Shown here: positions 23,701 through 35,990 of the stretch, piece by piece
Numbering within the stretch: position 1 is the first letter of the stretch
Layout of the letters: each line of letters begins with the position of its first letter
NCBI GenBank assembly: GCA_011316305.1
Contig: SAUG01000109.1
Coordinates: 186,001-250,000 of the forward strand
Direction: 5' to 3'
Source of the DNA: Rusavskia elegans
Taxonomy: Eukaryota > Ascomycota > Lecanoromycetes > Teloschistales > Teloschistaceae
DNA: 64,000 nt
Position numbers and translations under genes: made by a program
Notes under the pieces: generated by a model
Seen by the model: only the letters and a program-made list of their open reading frames with translations
Told to the model about the DNA's origin: nothing
The model's database searches: none

Positions 23701-24583
23701 CACTTGGTTCAAGGCCAAGATCCCAACGATGTTTTTTTTGAGAGGTCTGGTGTTATATACCAGCAGGCGTGTATCAAGCACTCAATCGGGTTCTGAAGAC
23801 CTTGAGGAGCTCGTCAGTGTAGACTGTTGTTGCAGTCGAATCCTCCACGACTCACCCCCGCGCGACATTTGATTCTAAACGGGATCAGGCGGGTCGGGAA
23901 TATATGTCGCCGCATATCTCAGTAGCCTGGCCTGTCAGCTGTAGGTACGAGGATCACCCGCAGCTCTCCGAGGAGTAGCGTGTTGCTGGGAGTCGGCGCC
24001 TCTTCACTGTATAATTTTGATCCTCAACGAATAGAATTGGAAGGTATACGACCTTGAGAAAAGACATCTGTTCCGTTGAACCACGACACTGGTCCAGTCA
24101 TATACGATCGTATGTCGTGACATGAGTGCTTATGACAAATACTGTGGCAAACTTGGAGGTGGCTGTGTCATAGCGACGATATTGTGTATTTGTCTCGAAG
24201 TCTGAATCCTGGATGGGAGCGAGATAGCTATCCAGAGTCTCTTTCGCCGTATGGACATTAGCGTTTTCTGATCCGAATTTTTGCACCAATTGAACGTTCT
24301 GTGAATATCGATCAATCCAGTGCCATCTTTCAGAAGAATGTGACCAGGTGGGTAGATCGAGTAGAGCGTGATACGTTCGAAACACTTCGATAAACCCATC
24401 TTCCCAGACGTTTGTCAAGTGTCAAGAGTGTACTAGAAGGTTGAGTATCACCATCAAACGAAAGTTTCTTGGGTTTTAAGTATATAAGCACTCTTGATCT
24501 CCTGGAGCCACCCTTTCTTTGGTACCTGGCAGGTTTCCGGCTGTCCTCGGGGAATGCAGACAGAGCATCAATAACCGCCCGAG
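23701..24583. other. Region left of the MULE, possible broken gene on the minus strand
   Basis: The minus-strand frames 24584-24330 and 24418-24098 look moderately protein-like (for example VWEDGFIEVFRTYHALLDLP), and the first is in frame with sequence on the far side of the MULE when the element and one target duplication are removed. This may be the remainder of a gene split by the transposon. The evidence is only open frame, so I do not give a CDS. The rest holds the promoter of the secreted gene at 23700. Confidence 0.3.
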
Positions 24584-24591
24584 TTCTAAAA

Positions 24592-25223
24592 GGACCGTAA
24601 TCGGGAGGCACCATACTATCACTAAAAAACACCATGGAGAACACTAAAAAACACCACTGTTATCACTAAAAAACACCATTACCTAATATAGCATAGATTA
24701 CCCGTATTAACCAATTAGAAGATACCAATCTATAGGGCAAGCCTTTAGCGTGTATAATATTTAGTACTGTATACGTTTTCAGTGATCAAGGCTTAGCTTA
24801 GTCAGTATAACAAGGGTCCCTTTCCTTCAACATCGTTTTCTACTATCTCTATCGGCCCAAATCCTCTCTATCGGCCTAAATTGTTGACTGAAGAACACTA
24901 TAATCTTGGACCGTAATCGGGAGGCACCATACTATCACTAAAAAACACTATAGAAAATACTAAAAAATACCACTATTATTACTAAAAAACACTATTGCCT
25001 AATATAGTATAGATTATCCGTATTAACTAATTAGAAGATATTAATCTATAGAGCAAGCCTTTAACGTATATAATATTTAGTACTATATACGTTCTTAGTA
25101 GTTAAAGTTTAGTTTAGTTAGTATAATAAGGATCTCTTTCCTTTAATATCGTTTTCTACTATTTCTATCGGCCTAAATCCTCTCTATCGGCCTGAATTAT
25201 TAACTAAAAAATACTATAATCTT
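24592..25223. repeat. Tandem duplication of the MULE left end (two 316-bp units)
   Basis: Units 24592-24907 and 24908-25223 both start with the terminal repeat and align throughout. The first keeps most C residues (CACCATGG, AACACCACTG), while the second has C-to-T and G-to-A changes typical of RIP. The border of RIP damage therefore falls between two copies of the same sequence. Confidence 0.8.
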
Positions 25224-26439
25224 AGAATTACTCTTTTAGATATAGAGTACCCGAGTCTACTATTTATAATATATTACTATCTAGAGCTAATCCTTAGTAT
25301 TAATAGATCCTATTATCCCGCGCTAAAGATAATAAATAATTATTCTAAATTTCTTCTTTTTTAATATTATTTTCTACTACTTCTACCGCTATTATAGTCT
25401 TTTAAATATAGCTCCTACTTCTTTCTACCGATATAAAGTATAATATACTCGACGACTTTATTACCGCCGTTAATATTTTCGCTAAAAGATAAGGCTATAT
25501 AATATAAAAGATAAATATAAAAAAAGATCCTACTAGTAAATAAAAAATTATTAAAGTCTACCTTATCTATACTAAATTAAATATAATTAATAGATATAAT
25601 AAAAACCGTAATATAGCTAGTAACCGATATAATTACTACTAGAAGGCCGCGGCAGTCTATAAGAAAATCTATAATACGTAGAAATTATATTTTATTAAAA
25701 GTTTTTATTTCGGGTATAAACTAGTAGATTTTAAAGGCTTTACTATTTATCGTCGCGTAAATATGATTTCGGAGCTTATAGAAATTATATATTAACGGAT
25801 ATAGTAAACTAATACGTCTAGCTAAATCCTCGATTTCTTTCGCGATAAAATAAAAAAAAAGAACTAACGCCTTTTTATTAAAGTTTAGAATATCTATAAC
25901 GCTAAATATACTATTAAATAAAGAGCTTTTCGCGAATTTATATCTATATAAACTCTACTAAAGATACTCTTTAGAAAGAAAAATACGAAAAAATAGATTT
26001 TCGAAGCTTATAAAAATCGCTATAGCTAATTAATATATCTCTTCTTCGCTAACCGGAGGATATTTAAACTATTAAAATAGATCTATAAAGTCTTTATCGT
26101 TAACTATATATATAAGACTAATAAATTTAAATTATCTTTCTACGCCGTTCTCGGGTATATACCGATAAAAATAATATTTATTGTCGCCTATATATTTATT
26201 CTCTATAAGAAAGAAAAAGAATATTTTTAGTTACTAATATAGATTAAACTTCTTTATAACTAACTATAGATTTTAGACTTTAGTCTTTTTATTACCGATA
26301 CGGAATAAACTTTCGTTAATATAATCTTTATTATCTTCCCCGAAGCTAATTAAATTCTATAGTTTAATTATATTAATAATAATATAAAAATTTAGATATA
26401 ACGATCCTTCTATTTCTAAATAGAAATTAACGAATTTAT

Positions 26440-29277
26440 TATTACGTCCACGATTCTATAGAGGTTTTCTAGAAAGATTAGCTAGGTAAACGAACCTAAT
26501 TATCTATAGCCGTATATAGCCGCTATAGCCGCCTTTTCTAATAGAACTTTTAGTAGATAGCTATTTATTAGCTTTTATAGCTACTTTTATTATATATATT
26601 GCTTATTATTTCTATAGATAGATTTTTTCGTTAGTCGTTAATATAATTATTAAATATATCTTTACTATTTTCTTTTTAATTACTTTATAATAAAAATACT
26701 ATATAATATTATAACTATATTTCTACGGCTATATAGAATTAGTTATAATAATTTATACTAGGATTTCTTTACTATTTAATAGTTCGGACTATATCTATAG
26801 CTATAGCTAGGCTTAAATATAACGTCTTCTAATATATAGGGATATTATATTTTAATAATTTACTATATTAGTCTCGTTATCCTGACCTATAAATCGAAGT
26901 AATACTATTAAAGTAGTAATACTAAATATCTATAAAGGAAATAAAGGATCTTTAAAATTATAGATTATTTAAATATATATCTACTTCGTATTATATATAA
27001 ACTAGTTTTTATATAAAATAGTTAAAATTCTATTTATAATATTATTTCTAGAAGAGATTATTTTTAATTAAATATAGTTTTAAATAGAAGATTACTTCGA
27101 TAATCTAGAAAAATAGAAAGAAAATAAAATATTATAGATTTTCTATACTTTTAGTAATTTTATTATAGCTATAAAAAAAGCTTTCGGAAATAATAATAAA
27201 AATAAAATAATAAATAGAAAACTAATAGTTCTAAAATAGTAGAAATTAGTAGCTATTTATACTATTTAGTTTAGAATATTAGTTTATAAAATAGACTAGA
27301 AAGACTTAGTTTTAAAAGTCTATTTCTATAAAGGATTTCAGATAAAAATTAAAGAAACTATAATAATAATCGAAAAACCGGATTTACTAGTAGATTTTAT
27401 TAAATTTATAATAAAAATTAATACTAGATAGTATAAACTATATTTAGATAAATAGGCGTTTAATAAAATAGAATCTATTAAAAGAAAGCCTAGAGGAAAT
27501 TCGATAGAATTAAATACTATTAAAACTAAAAGATTAAAAACTAAAGTTTATTATTTATATAGAAAAATAAAATACTTTAAAAAAAATTATTTAATTAAAA
27601 AAGTAACTAATATAACCGAATATTTTTTTAAAATAATAGAAAAATTATCTAATAAATATATAGTAAAAAGTAAGTTAATTTACTATAATAATATTTATTC
27701 TATCTATCTATTAGATAAAAAAGGGATAGGATATTATTTTAAAAAATCTAGAAAAGTATAGAAAATAAAACTAATAATCGATAAAATTAAAAAATCCTTT
27801 ATAGTAGCGCTTAAAGTTAAAATCGGAAGTTAATAAATAATAGTTTTTATAAATAAAAAAAAAATAATAAAATTATAAAAGGATTCTATAATAAAATTAA
27901 AGGATATTTCTATAAAAAAATAATAAATAATAATAGAATCCTCGATATTAAAATTAAGATAAAATATAGATTAATTAGATTATTAAATTTTACTATAATC
28001 GAAAGTTAAAGAAATTTTATTATTTTAGGAAATAAATAGAAAAAATCGATATTAAAAAAATTAATAAAAAAGAATATAGTTAATAAAAAAATAGAACTAT
28101 AAATAATATATTTTCTAGCCTATAAAAATCTCTTATATAAAAAAATAGATATTATTTTAATAATAAATTATAAAGAAATTAAAGACTTAGATAAAAAATT
28201 TAAAAAAAATAGAAAAGTTTAGAAAGTAAAAATTTAGAAAAAATACTATTACCTTTTTTAATAATTTATTAAAAAATATAATAAAATTTAAAAATAATCT
28301 AATAGTTTTAGATAGATTATAATAAAAATATATACTAGAATATTATTAAAGTAATAGATAAAATCGAATATTATAAACTAAACTAAATAAACTAGAATAA
28401 AAAAATACCGGACCTAGTATTTAATATCTAATCTAGAAATAAAAAATTCGATTAGTATCCGTCCTTATTATTATAGAACGAAATAGTTACTAAAAAATAA
28501 AATTTAATAGAACTATTAAAAGAACCGGAAATAATTTATAATATAAATATATAATCCGAAATATATAAAAATAATAGTAAAAGAATCTTTTATTAGATTT
28601 TTTTTAGAATTCTATATTTTCTATAGATTAAAAGAAATTAAAATCTTTTAAAATTTAATTTAAATTACTCGAATTAAATCTAGATATTAATTTAATAGAT
28701 ATCTTTTATATAGCTAGTATAAAATTAATAGAAAAATAAAATATAACCTGATTATTAAATTTATTAAATTAAAATAGTACGTATTATTTCTAAATTATAA
28801 ATTTTTTTTTATATTTATTTAAAGCGCGATAATAAATAATAAAATATTTTTATTTACTAAAAAATTAGCGGAAATCTAATTTCTAGGCTAAATATTTATT
28901 ATAAATTTCCTTTTTAGAATTAAAAAAAGACTCGATATAATAATAAATCTTAGAATATTTATTAAAAATACCCGCGATATTAAAATAAAGTTTATTTTTT
29001 TTATTTTTAAAATACTTTCCTATAGAAATTAGTAGAAATAAAGAAAATAAAAGAAATAATATATAGATAATATTAGATATTAAAAAATTATACGATTTCT
29101 AAACCCGAATATATTTATTATAAATATTACTACTAATTTCGACTTTATATTCTTTTAAAAAATTATAGATATATAGAAAATAAAAAAAAAATATTATAAT
29201 TCTTTTTAACTAGATATAATAAAAAGATTTTAGTTAATTTTTTTTTTAAAAATATATAATAAAGATATTAATAAAGG

Positions 29278-29308
<31 letters not shown>

Positions 29309-29774
29309 TTTTATACCCTATATACGGTTTTTATACTAGATAAAAAACGATATAGAAGGAGCTATATTATATCTATAACTCTATAAAAATTCCCTAAAGA
29401 AATTAGCTAAATAAATAAATTTAATTATCTATAGCCGTATATAGCCGCTATAGCCGTCTTTCCTAATAGGATTTTTAGTAGACGGCTACTTATCGGCTTT
29501 TATAGCTATTTTTACTATATATATCGCTTATTACTTCTATAGATAGATTCTTTTATTAGTTATTAATATAATTATTAAATACGTCTCTACTATTCTCTTT
29601 TTAATTACTTTATAATAAAGATATCACGTAATATCGTAACCGTACCTCTATAACTATATAGGATTAGTTATAATAACCTATACTAGAACGCTTTTACTAT
29701 TTAGTAGCTCGGACTACGTCTACGGCTATAGCTAGGCTCGAGTATAATTCCTTCTGATATACAGAGACGTTATA
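26440..29774 (+). mobile_element. LTR retroelement copy C, gag-only family, inserted in the MULE transposase gene
   Basis: LTRs are 26440-26849 and 29365-29774, both 410 bp, with the 5-bp duplication TTTAT at 26435-26439 and 29775-29779. The interior is collinear with copy B, including the ruined zinc-knuckle region near 27540-27600, but is more heavily mutated. Total length is 3,335 bp. It splits the MULE transposase between its two conserved blocks. Confidence 0.88.
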
Positions 29775-31762
29775 TTTATAACTATATAGATGATAGTATA
29801 TAACGCCCTAATTGAACTAAAGGCCTATAAAAATTAGAAAGCGCTAGAAACTAAATATAAACGAATAGATCCCGAATTCGTTAACTACTACTTCGTTATA
29901 TAGCTAGATAAAAAAGCGGGAAAATTCTATCGTTACTATACTAATAAACTTTTAAACTTTAATATTATCGTTTCTAGCAGCGTCGAAGAGGTTTATATAA
30001 AATTAAAAAATCGGCTGCTATTATCTATAGGAGATCTAGAAAAAGTAATCGAATAAAATAATAGCTTTATTAGATATTAGATTTTAGAATATAAGTTTAC
30101 TATTACTAAATTTAAAAAACGTATTCTATTTAAATATTAGATTCGCCTCTTCCGAAAATTTAACTTTAAAGTTATACGAGTAGCGTGCGATAAGATCTTT
30201 AAGTAATACTAGATAATTAAAGATTTTCTCGAAGGCTAAAATTTCGAAAAATATAGCGGCTAGTTTCGCCGCTCGATAAGCTTCTCCTATAAATATAAGA
30301 TTTAAAAGCTTTTTTTCTAGAATAATAGCGCCGGTATTTTTAAGAAAAGTAACTACTATAGGTACTAGTACTACTAGCGCGATCTACGTTACAGTTTATA
30401 ATTTTGAATTTAACTAATAAACGACGTTTAGTACTATATAATTAATATTACCGATAAAAAAAAATAAAGGCGAGCTAAAGTTTTTTTAAAGAGATTAGTA
30501 TTATTAATATTAGTCTATTAATATATAATATTCTCCTTTCTTCTAATACCGAAATCGTAGCTATTTTTATCCGAAAAGACGAAGATATAGCTAGAAATAT
30601 ATCTATAGATAATAATAACGATAATAATAATAATAAAGAAATCTATAAAGTCGATATAAAAGCTTTTAAAAAATAATAGGAAGGATTTAGCGAAGCCTTT
30701 TATTTAACTATCGATAATTTCCTTAGTAATAACTTTTCCGATAAAACTACTATTTTAGAATTCCTTCGTATTAGTAATCCTCTATATATCTAGAGTAAAG
30801 AGAGGTTAAAAGAATCTACTAAAGCGAATAGAGCTACTTATAAATAATAGATATTCGAAAATTCTTCTCGTAGACTCCTATCTTTATTCGAGTTTATAGA
30901 AGCTAGAGTTCGCGATACAGAGAAGTAATATATTAGATAACAGCGTTTCTATCGTAGGACTAAATTAGCTAAGCGCGCTTATATAGTAACTAGGAGAAAA
31001 GGTCGGAAAGAAGCTATACGAGGAAAAGAAGCTATAATATAAGAAATAATATAAGATATAATACGAGGAACCGTATAAAAAGCTATATAAGAAGCCGTAC
31101 GAGCCATATAAAATCGAGGAAAAAGAGACCCCAAACCTTTTTAGAGTTCTTTAAATCTTTCTACTAGCGACGATAAACAGCTATTACCTCTAATACGAGG
31201 CCGAAAAAGTCGCGGAAATCGAAGAAGTCGAGGAGGTTGTATAGAAAAATTACGAGGTAGAATTAGAAAAGTTAGTAAACGATCTCGACGTCTCGACGTT
31301 ATTATAAACGATAATAGCGAATACGAGAAAGCGCGACGCCTTTTTATAAACGATAATAAAGCAAGCGATTAGGAGGTTATAGGGCGAGGCTAACGAGCGA
31401 AAAGGAAGTCGATAAAATAATTATAAATAGAAGTAGAAAGGCGTTAAGCGATAACGTAATATATAATTAAAAGCTTCTAAATATATAGATTTAAACGTTC
31501 TATAATAATTAAATAAAATAGCTAATTAGTTTTCGCGTAGTAAAAATAAATATATATAGATAAAAATTAGAGCTAAAATCGCTATATTCGATAAAAATAA
31601 TAAAATAGAGAAAGATAGCGGAGTAGTAACTTAGTACTCCGATTAATTAAATTACGTTTAATAAATATAGTATTTTATAGTAATCTCTATAGTATTATTT
31701 AGTATCTCTAATAGTATTTTTTAGTAATAGTGTAGTGCCTCCCGATTACGGTCCTTCTAAAA

Positions 31763-31969
31763 ATCGATTCGACGGAATACAGCTGCGGCAAAGCGCTTGT
31801 ATACACAATGTCTCCGCATCTTCGTCTACGTCTTTCGATGCAGTGAGGCATTAGCCAAGTGCAATTTGCAACGACAGAATCAAATTTTCGAGGTTTCCCA
31901 CAAGTCGAGTATACGAAATCTACCGGACCAACTCGTGTTATACGACTCAATCGCAACAGAAAACTGACG
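31763..31969. other. Short spacer right of the MULE
   Basis: About 200 bp of ordinary composition directly after the MULE duplication. It carries the probable promoter of the plus-strand secreted gene. On the minus strand it is open in frame with the sequence left of the MULE. Confidence 0.3.
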
Positions 31970-32551
31970 ATGCGGCCGCTAGCCTTTTCGCTACTCACAA
32001 TCTTTGTCCTGTTCTCCATGGGCTCGTGCTCCGAAGCGAATTCCCAGTCACAGCAGTGCATTGCGAATGGCACTGAATGCAAAACAACACTCGTACCAAG
32101 CCAAACTCAGCGATTCAGTCCCCGACAACTTCGATTTCCAATCGGGGGAGGCTGGCATCAGGTAATCGACCACTCAGGACTTTTCATCCTGGGCATAACC
32201 TCGACCGTAGCGACCGTCAAGATTCTCCAGATTCTCAAAAGCCTTTACCACAAAATCCTGGACGCTTTACTCGACGTCTGGGCGAAAAGCCCTGGCAGCA
32301 ATCAACTTGTTGTCGAAGCTGGTAGCTTGCGTTGGGAATTCGGCTGCACGATGGACCCGATACCGCGGGCTTTCCTGGAGGAATATTTTCAGAGCAAGCG
32401 GGATGCGGTGGAGAGGGGCTTCTTACCGGTGTATGAGAGGGAGTGGGCTTTTAATAGGACTGATCGGGGGAGGCATTGTTTTGCGGGGATGAGGATTGCT
32501 GAGAAGGGGGAGGATGTTATACCACCAGATCATGGAACACGAGGTGGCTAG
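31970..32551 (+). CDS. Small secreted protein of unknown function
   Basis: The open frame extends upstream to 31859, but the ATG at 31970 gives a good signal peptide, MRPLAFSLLTIFVLFSMGSC, so I take it as the start; the product is 193 residues. The mature part has a helix LQILKSLYHKILDALLDVW followed by LVVEAGSLRWEFGC. It ends GEDVIPPDHGTRGG before a TAG. A possible donor GTGAGT lies just after the stop, so a shifted terminal exon is conceivable. No domain recognised. It begins only about 215 bp from the MULE. Confidence 0.55.
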   Translation: MRPLAFSLLTIFVLFSMGSCSEANSQSQQCIANGTECKTTLVPSQTQRFSPRQLRFPIGGGWHQVIDHSGLFILGITSTVATVKILQILKSLYHKILDALLDVWAKSPGSNQLVVEAGSLRWEFGCTMDPIPRAFLEEYFQSKRDAVERGFLPVYEREWAFNRTDRGRHCFAGMRIAEKGEDVIPPDHGTRGG

Positions 32552-32870
32552 CGGACGTGAGTATTGGTTGGTGTAGCCCTGCCTGGGGCTGTAAGCTTGT
32601 GGTGGGAGCCCGAAGCTGCTGGGAAATTGGCAAATCTCACGATCCTCATCCAGTGCACTGGAATTTGTGGGCAGCCTCCGCTTCGGGGATTTTAGGGATA
32701 CAAAGAGATAACGGGAGCACGCACTATTATGTTATAGAGAGGAAGGCATTGTAAAATTGTAGCATCGTCATTCTAGGGATTTAAAGTGAGATCTAGACTC
32801 TGAATTGTACAGCATATATAGAGTAGTTGAAAGTTGATCTCATTCGATACTTGCAAACACATTTCTACAG
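32552..32870. other. Intergenic space between convergent genes
   Basis: About 320 bp between the small secreted gene and the 3' end of the calpain-like gene. A 65-codon frame at 32557-32754 may be chance or an alternative last exon of the preceding gene. Nothing else is seen. Confidence 0.35.
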
Positions 32871-35800
32871 CTACCCTCCAGCTACTGCTTTCCAGTCTTG
32901 AGACGGGATTCTCACGGTCTTACCGCTATCGGTCTTTCTGATCACCTCAATCTCAGCCTGGGCCTCCTTCGTATAGACTCTCAACCCGAAGACACAGACG
33001 GCATTCCACGGTCCTTTCGAAGACTCACCCTTCTTTTCCCCATCGGAAGACTTGTCTTGGTCGGATATGGATGGAGGAGACTTTGTTTCGGGTGTGTCTG
33101 TGTCTGAATCTGACTCATCTGAGTCGTCAGTGTCGCTATCGAGTGGGGCGTCGATGTCGCTGGACCAGCTAAGCTCGTCGTCGCTAATATCGTCGAGCGT
33201 AAGCTCTGATGGAGGACGCGCTATGGTATCAGATTTCTCCCCGCTTTCTGTGGCGGAGATGGTAGGATTACTGCCTTCATCTGTCTTGCCATCGTTCTCC
33301 GGGGTACTTTGGTTTCGTTGCGAGTCCTCGGCTTCGTCTCCTGTTTTCGGGGTTTGTTCAGAAACCTTGGCGTCTGGCGAGGTCTGGATGCCATTCTCGA
33401 CGACCTTAGGATTGTCAGATGTCTCGATCGTGACCTTGAATTGCCTGCTGTTTCCTGGGTGCGAATTGTTATTCGTGCCACCCTCGGCCTCGTCCTTTTG
33501 CGGATGCTCAGTTGTATTGAGACTCTTGCCCGACACTTTGATTTGGATCGCAAGGGCGTCTTTGTCCTGGTCGTCCTTGGCTCCATTACTCTTCTCAGAT
33601 CTTCCCTTCGCTTCTATACGTAAGCGTCGGAGCTTCTCTTTCTTCTTGAGCAATCGATGCTGTTCAAAAGCTTCTCGAGCCTTGACCTTTCTTTTCTCGC
33701 GTCTCTGTTTTCGGAGTCGCTCTTCACGTTCCAGTCCGCTCTCTTTCAATCCACCCTTAGCGTGCGCGAAGTCGTAACTTCGACCGATCGTCTGTAACTT
33801 TTTTGCCCGGGTCTTACAGTTCTTGGCTATGACATCCTCTGGCGTTGGCCATGATTCGTGTCTTGTGGCGACAATCTTGACCTTCACAGAGTACTGGCCA
33901 GCTTCGAGAACTAGCTCGGTCGTCGCTGATCGTCTCTGAAAATAGGAAGGCTTATTCTCTGCATAGTAGCCTTCCCCACTCGCCTTGGATACACGGAAAT
34001 GAAGTGTATAAATATACTGGCCATCCAAGCCCCGGAAGTAGCGGTCGTCGAGCTAAAGAAAGATAAGCCAAAACTCATTTATGCTCTAGAAGACACTACC
34101 TGGCAAAGTACAATCACAACCCGAGCCGGCTTCGATATCGTCACCTGGAAACTGGTATCAAGGTATTGGACGGACCAGGGAATCTCCGCACTGGTCCAGC
34201 GCTGGGTGACAGACCAATCAGAGCCGAAGAGCTGAGTGCGGTCTATGTGTTGAAACCGCTTTAGTAGATCTTGATAGGATATCCAAAAGCTCTAGATGAC
34301 TGTTAGCTTCAGCTCTGTTTGAACCGGTAGAGAAACTAACGCCATCGTTGCGGAATGTATGATTGAGTCTCTTCATGCGGTCAGGCGTCCACTCCTCAGA
34401 CCCATCACCCCAAGGACCATTCCACCCCTGTTTTCCCCAAGGGTTCCTATAAATGTGGTCAGATTGAAATGCTCGAGGTCGAAAACGTTTGTGTCATTGC
34501 AGCGCAAAGCGATATTCGTGGGGAATCATGACTAGCTTACATGATCTTTAGCAAGCGAAAGTCATCTAATTCCTTCGCTTCCATGATTGAATAGGCATGA
34601 CCCGTAATTATACCTTTCTCTTCATAACGACAGCCACCCAATTGAGCTAGTCCAAAAAGGAATGACTCATTGACCTTCATCAACTCATCGGTCCAAAATT
34701 TGTCTCTATCAAGGATGTCCGAGGAAAATAGCTCAGAAGTTACACCGCCCGTAAGCTCCTCTAGTGCTTCCCTGTAGAATACATAAGTGAGCTGTGAGGA
34801 ATTTTGGAACTTAGATTAACTCACCCATTCCAGCCGCCTTCAATAGAGCCGTAATCGCCATGAGCTTTTGCATATGCTTTCTCCAGGAGAGGTAGCCAAG
34901 TCGCATTTTGGTCCTTGCACTGCGCAAAGTACAGAGCCTTTGAGCCCGTCTGCATGACCTTGCGATCTGGATACACGTCAAAAATGGCAATATATGGATG
35001 GTCGTGTCTTGAGCATACACTCCTCTTCAGCGTCGACCATGTTTATTCTGTCCCAGTCTTGTCGTTGCTGATCAGACTCATGAAAGTTTTCCTGGGTTAG
35101 ATAGAGCTTGTCATCAACAATGCAGTGCTTCCAATCTCCATCTGGATCCACGTTAGAAAGGGGCAAATATGAGTGACGGCGGCTTAAACATACCACGATG
35201 GAATACGAAACCATAAACTCCAACTTTCTCGTTTCTAGCAACGCAGATCTTGTAAAGCAGATCCTTACTGTTACTTAGAGCACATAGAGCGGACATCAAC
35301 CAGCAATCACCACTGTGTCCTTGACGAACATCATTGGCGGACATGCCGTCAATATTGAACTGGGCATTCTCGAAAATATCCTTGAAAGAGATTAGCCGCC
35401 GGCTCAAACATTTGTCGAAAAAAGAAATGATCTGGTAAGATGATCTGGCTTACCTCAACCCGCTTGACTGATCGAGGCCTAAGGTCCACCTTGTCTTCGC
35501 CAAGTGGTACAAGATGATCTTCAATGTGACCATGTCTTAGCCACTGGTCTAAATCCCATTCGATGTCAAAATCAGGGTCTTTATACTTCTGATTCATCCT
35601 CAGGCAGTCTCGCACTATGCTATCGATCTCCGCCCTGCAGGCTGCCGCAGCTTGCTCGTACGATGCGACAGCGTTAGTAGGTGTTTCAGCATCGATCGAA
35701 GCTTTGATCGCCGCGCGCTTTGCTCGGACATGACCCGGCAGAATGTTAAAAGGCTTTCCGGGCTTCTTTGTCGTGAAGTCTCTCCAGAATTTGTCGACAG

Positions 35801-35990
35801 CTAATTGAGGAAAGAGGTTCTTCTTGAATCTTGTGCATGGGGGAGGTGATGTCGATTTTGACCTCTTAGGAGTATCAAAGCGGCCAGGTTTATCCATAGC
35901 TTGCTCGGTCGTGCTGTTTGAGTGGGGGTTTGTGACTGGTAGAGGAGTTCCTGCGTCCGGTTGAGCCGGGTGTTGGATGCGGGTGAACAT
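32871..35990 (-). CDS. Calpain-like cysteine protease with long charged C-terminal extension (8 exons)
   Basis: Splice model 35990-35454, 35380-35194, 35141-35019, 34966-34825, 34771-34541, 34446-34341, 34291-34100 and 34052-32871, 899 residues with every phase matching. The papain-fold triad is visible: Cys205 in HSGDCWLMSALCALS, His388 in ITGHAYSIMEA, and Asn408 in NPWGKQGWNGPW. Domain III-like sequence follows (QVTISKPARVVIVLCQ, then LDDRYFRGLDGQYIYTLHF). The last 300 residues are first lysine/arginine-rich coiled coil, then acidic and serine-rich with DSDTDDSDESDSDTD, ending in a short folded-looking tail (GPWNAVCVFGLRVYTKE). Calpains are intracellular proteases usually switched by calcium or partner binding. 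The residue before Asn-Pro-Trp-Gly, usually Arg, is Met in this model because of the splice junction. An upstream ATG at 36155 exists, but 35990 suits the protein better. Confidence 0.9.

Larger units (their letters stand above)
24592..31754 (+). mobile_element. MULE (Mutator-like) DNA transposon, RIP-inactivated and interrupted by LTR copy C
   Basis: The ends are inverted: GGACCGTAATCGGGAGGCAC at 24592 and its complement ending at 31754. They are flanked by the 8-bp duplication TTCTAAAA (24584-24591 and 31755-31762), typical of MULEs. The interior encodes a ruined Mutator-type transposase on the plus strand. About 26100-26230 reads YKTNKFKLSFYAVLGY and then FIVAYIFIL, the MULE DDE-domain opening. 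After the LTR insertion, 29790-30060 reads FYRYYTNKLLNFN...SSSVE...LKNRLLLSIGDLEKVIE, the usual continuation. Without copy C the element is about 3.8 kb. Subterminal TCACTAAAAAACACCA repeats near the left end are probable transposase-binding sites. Confidence 0.82.
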
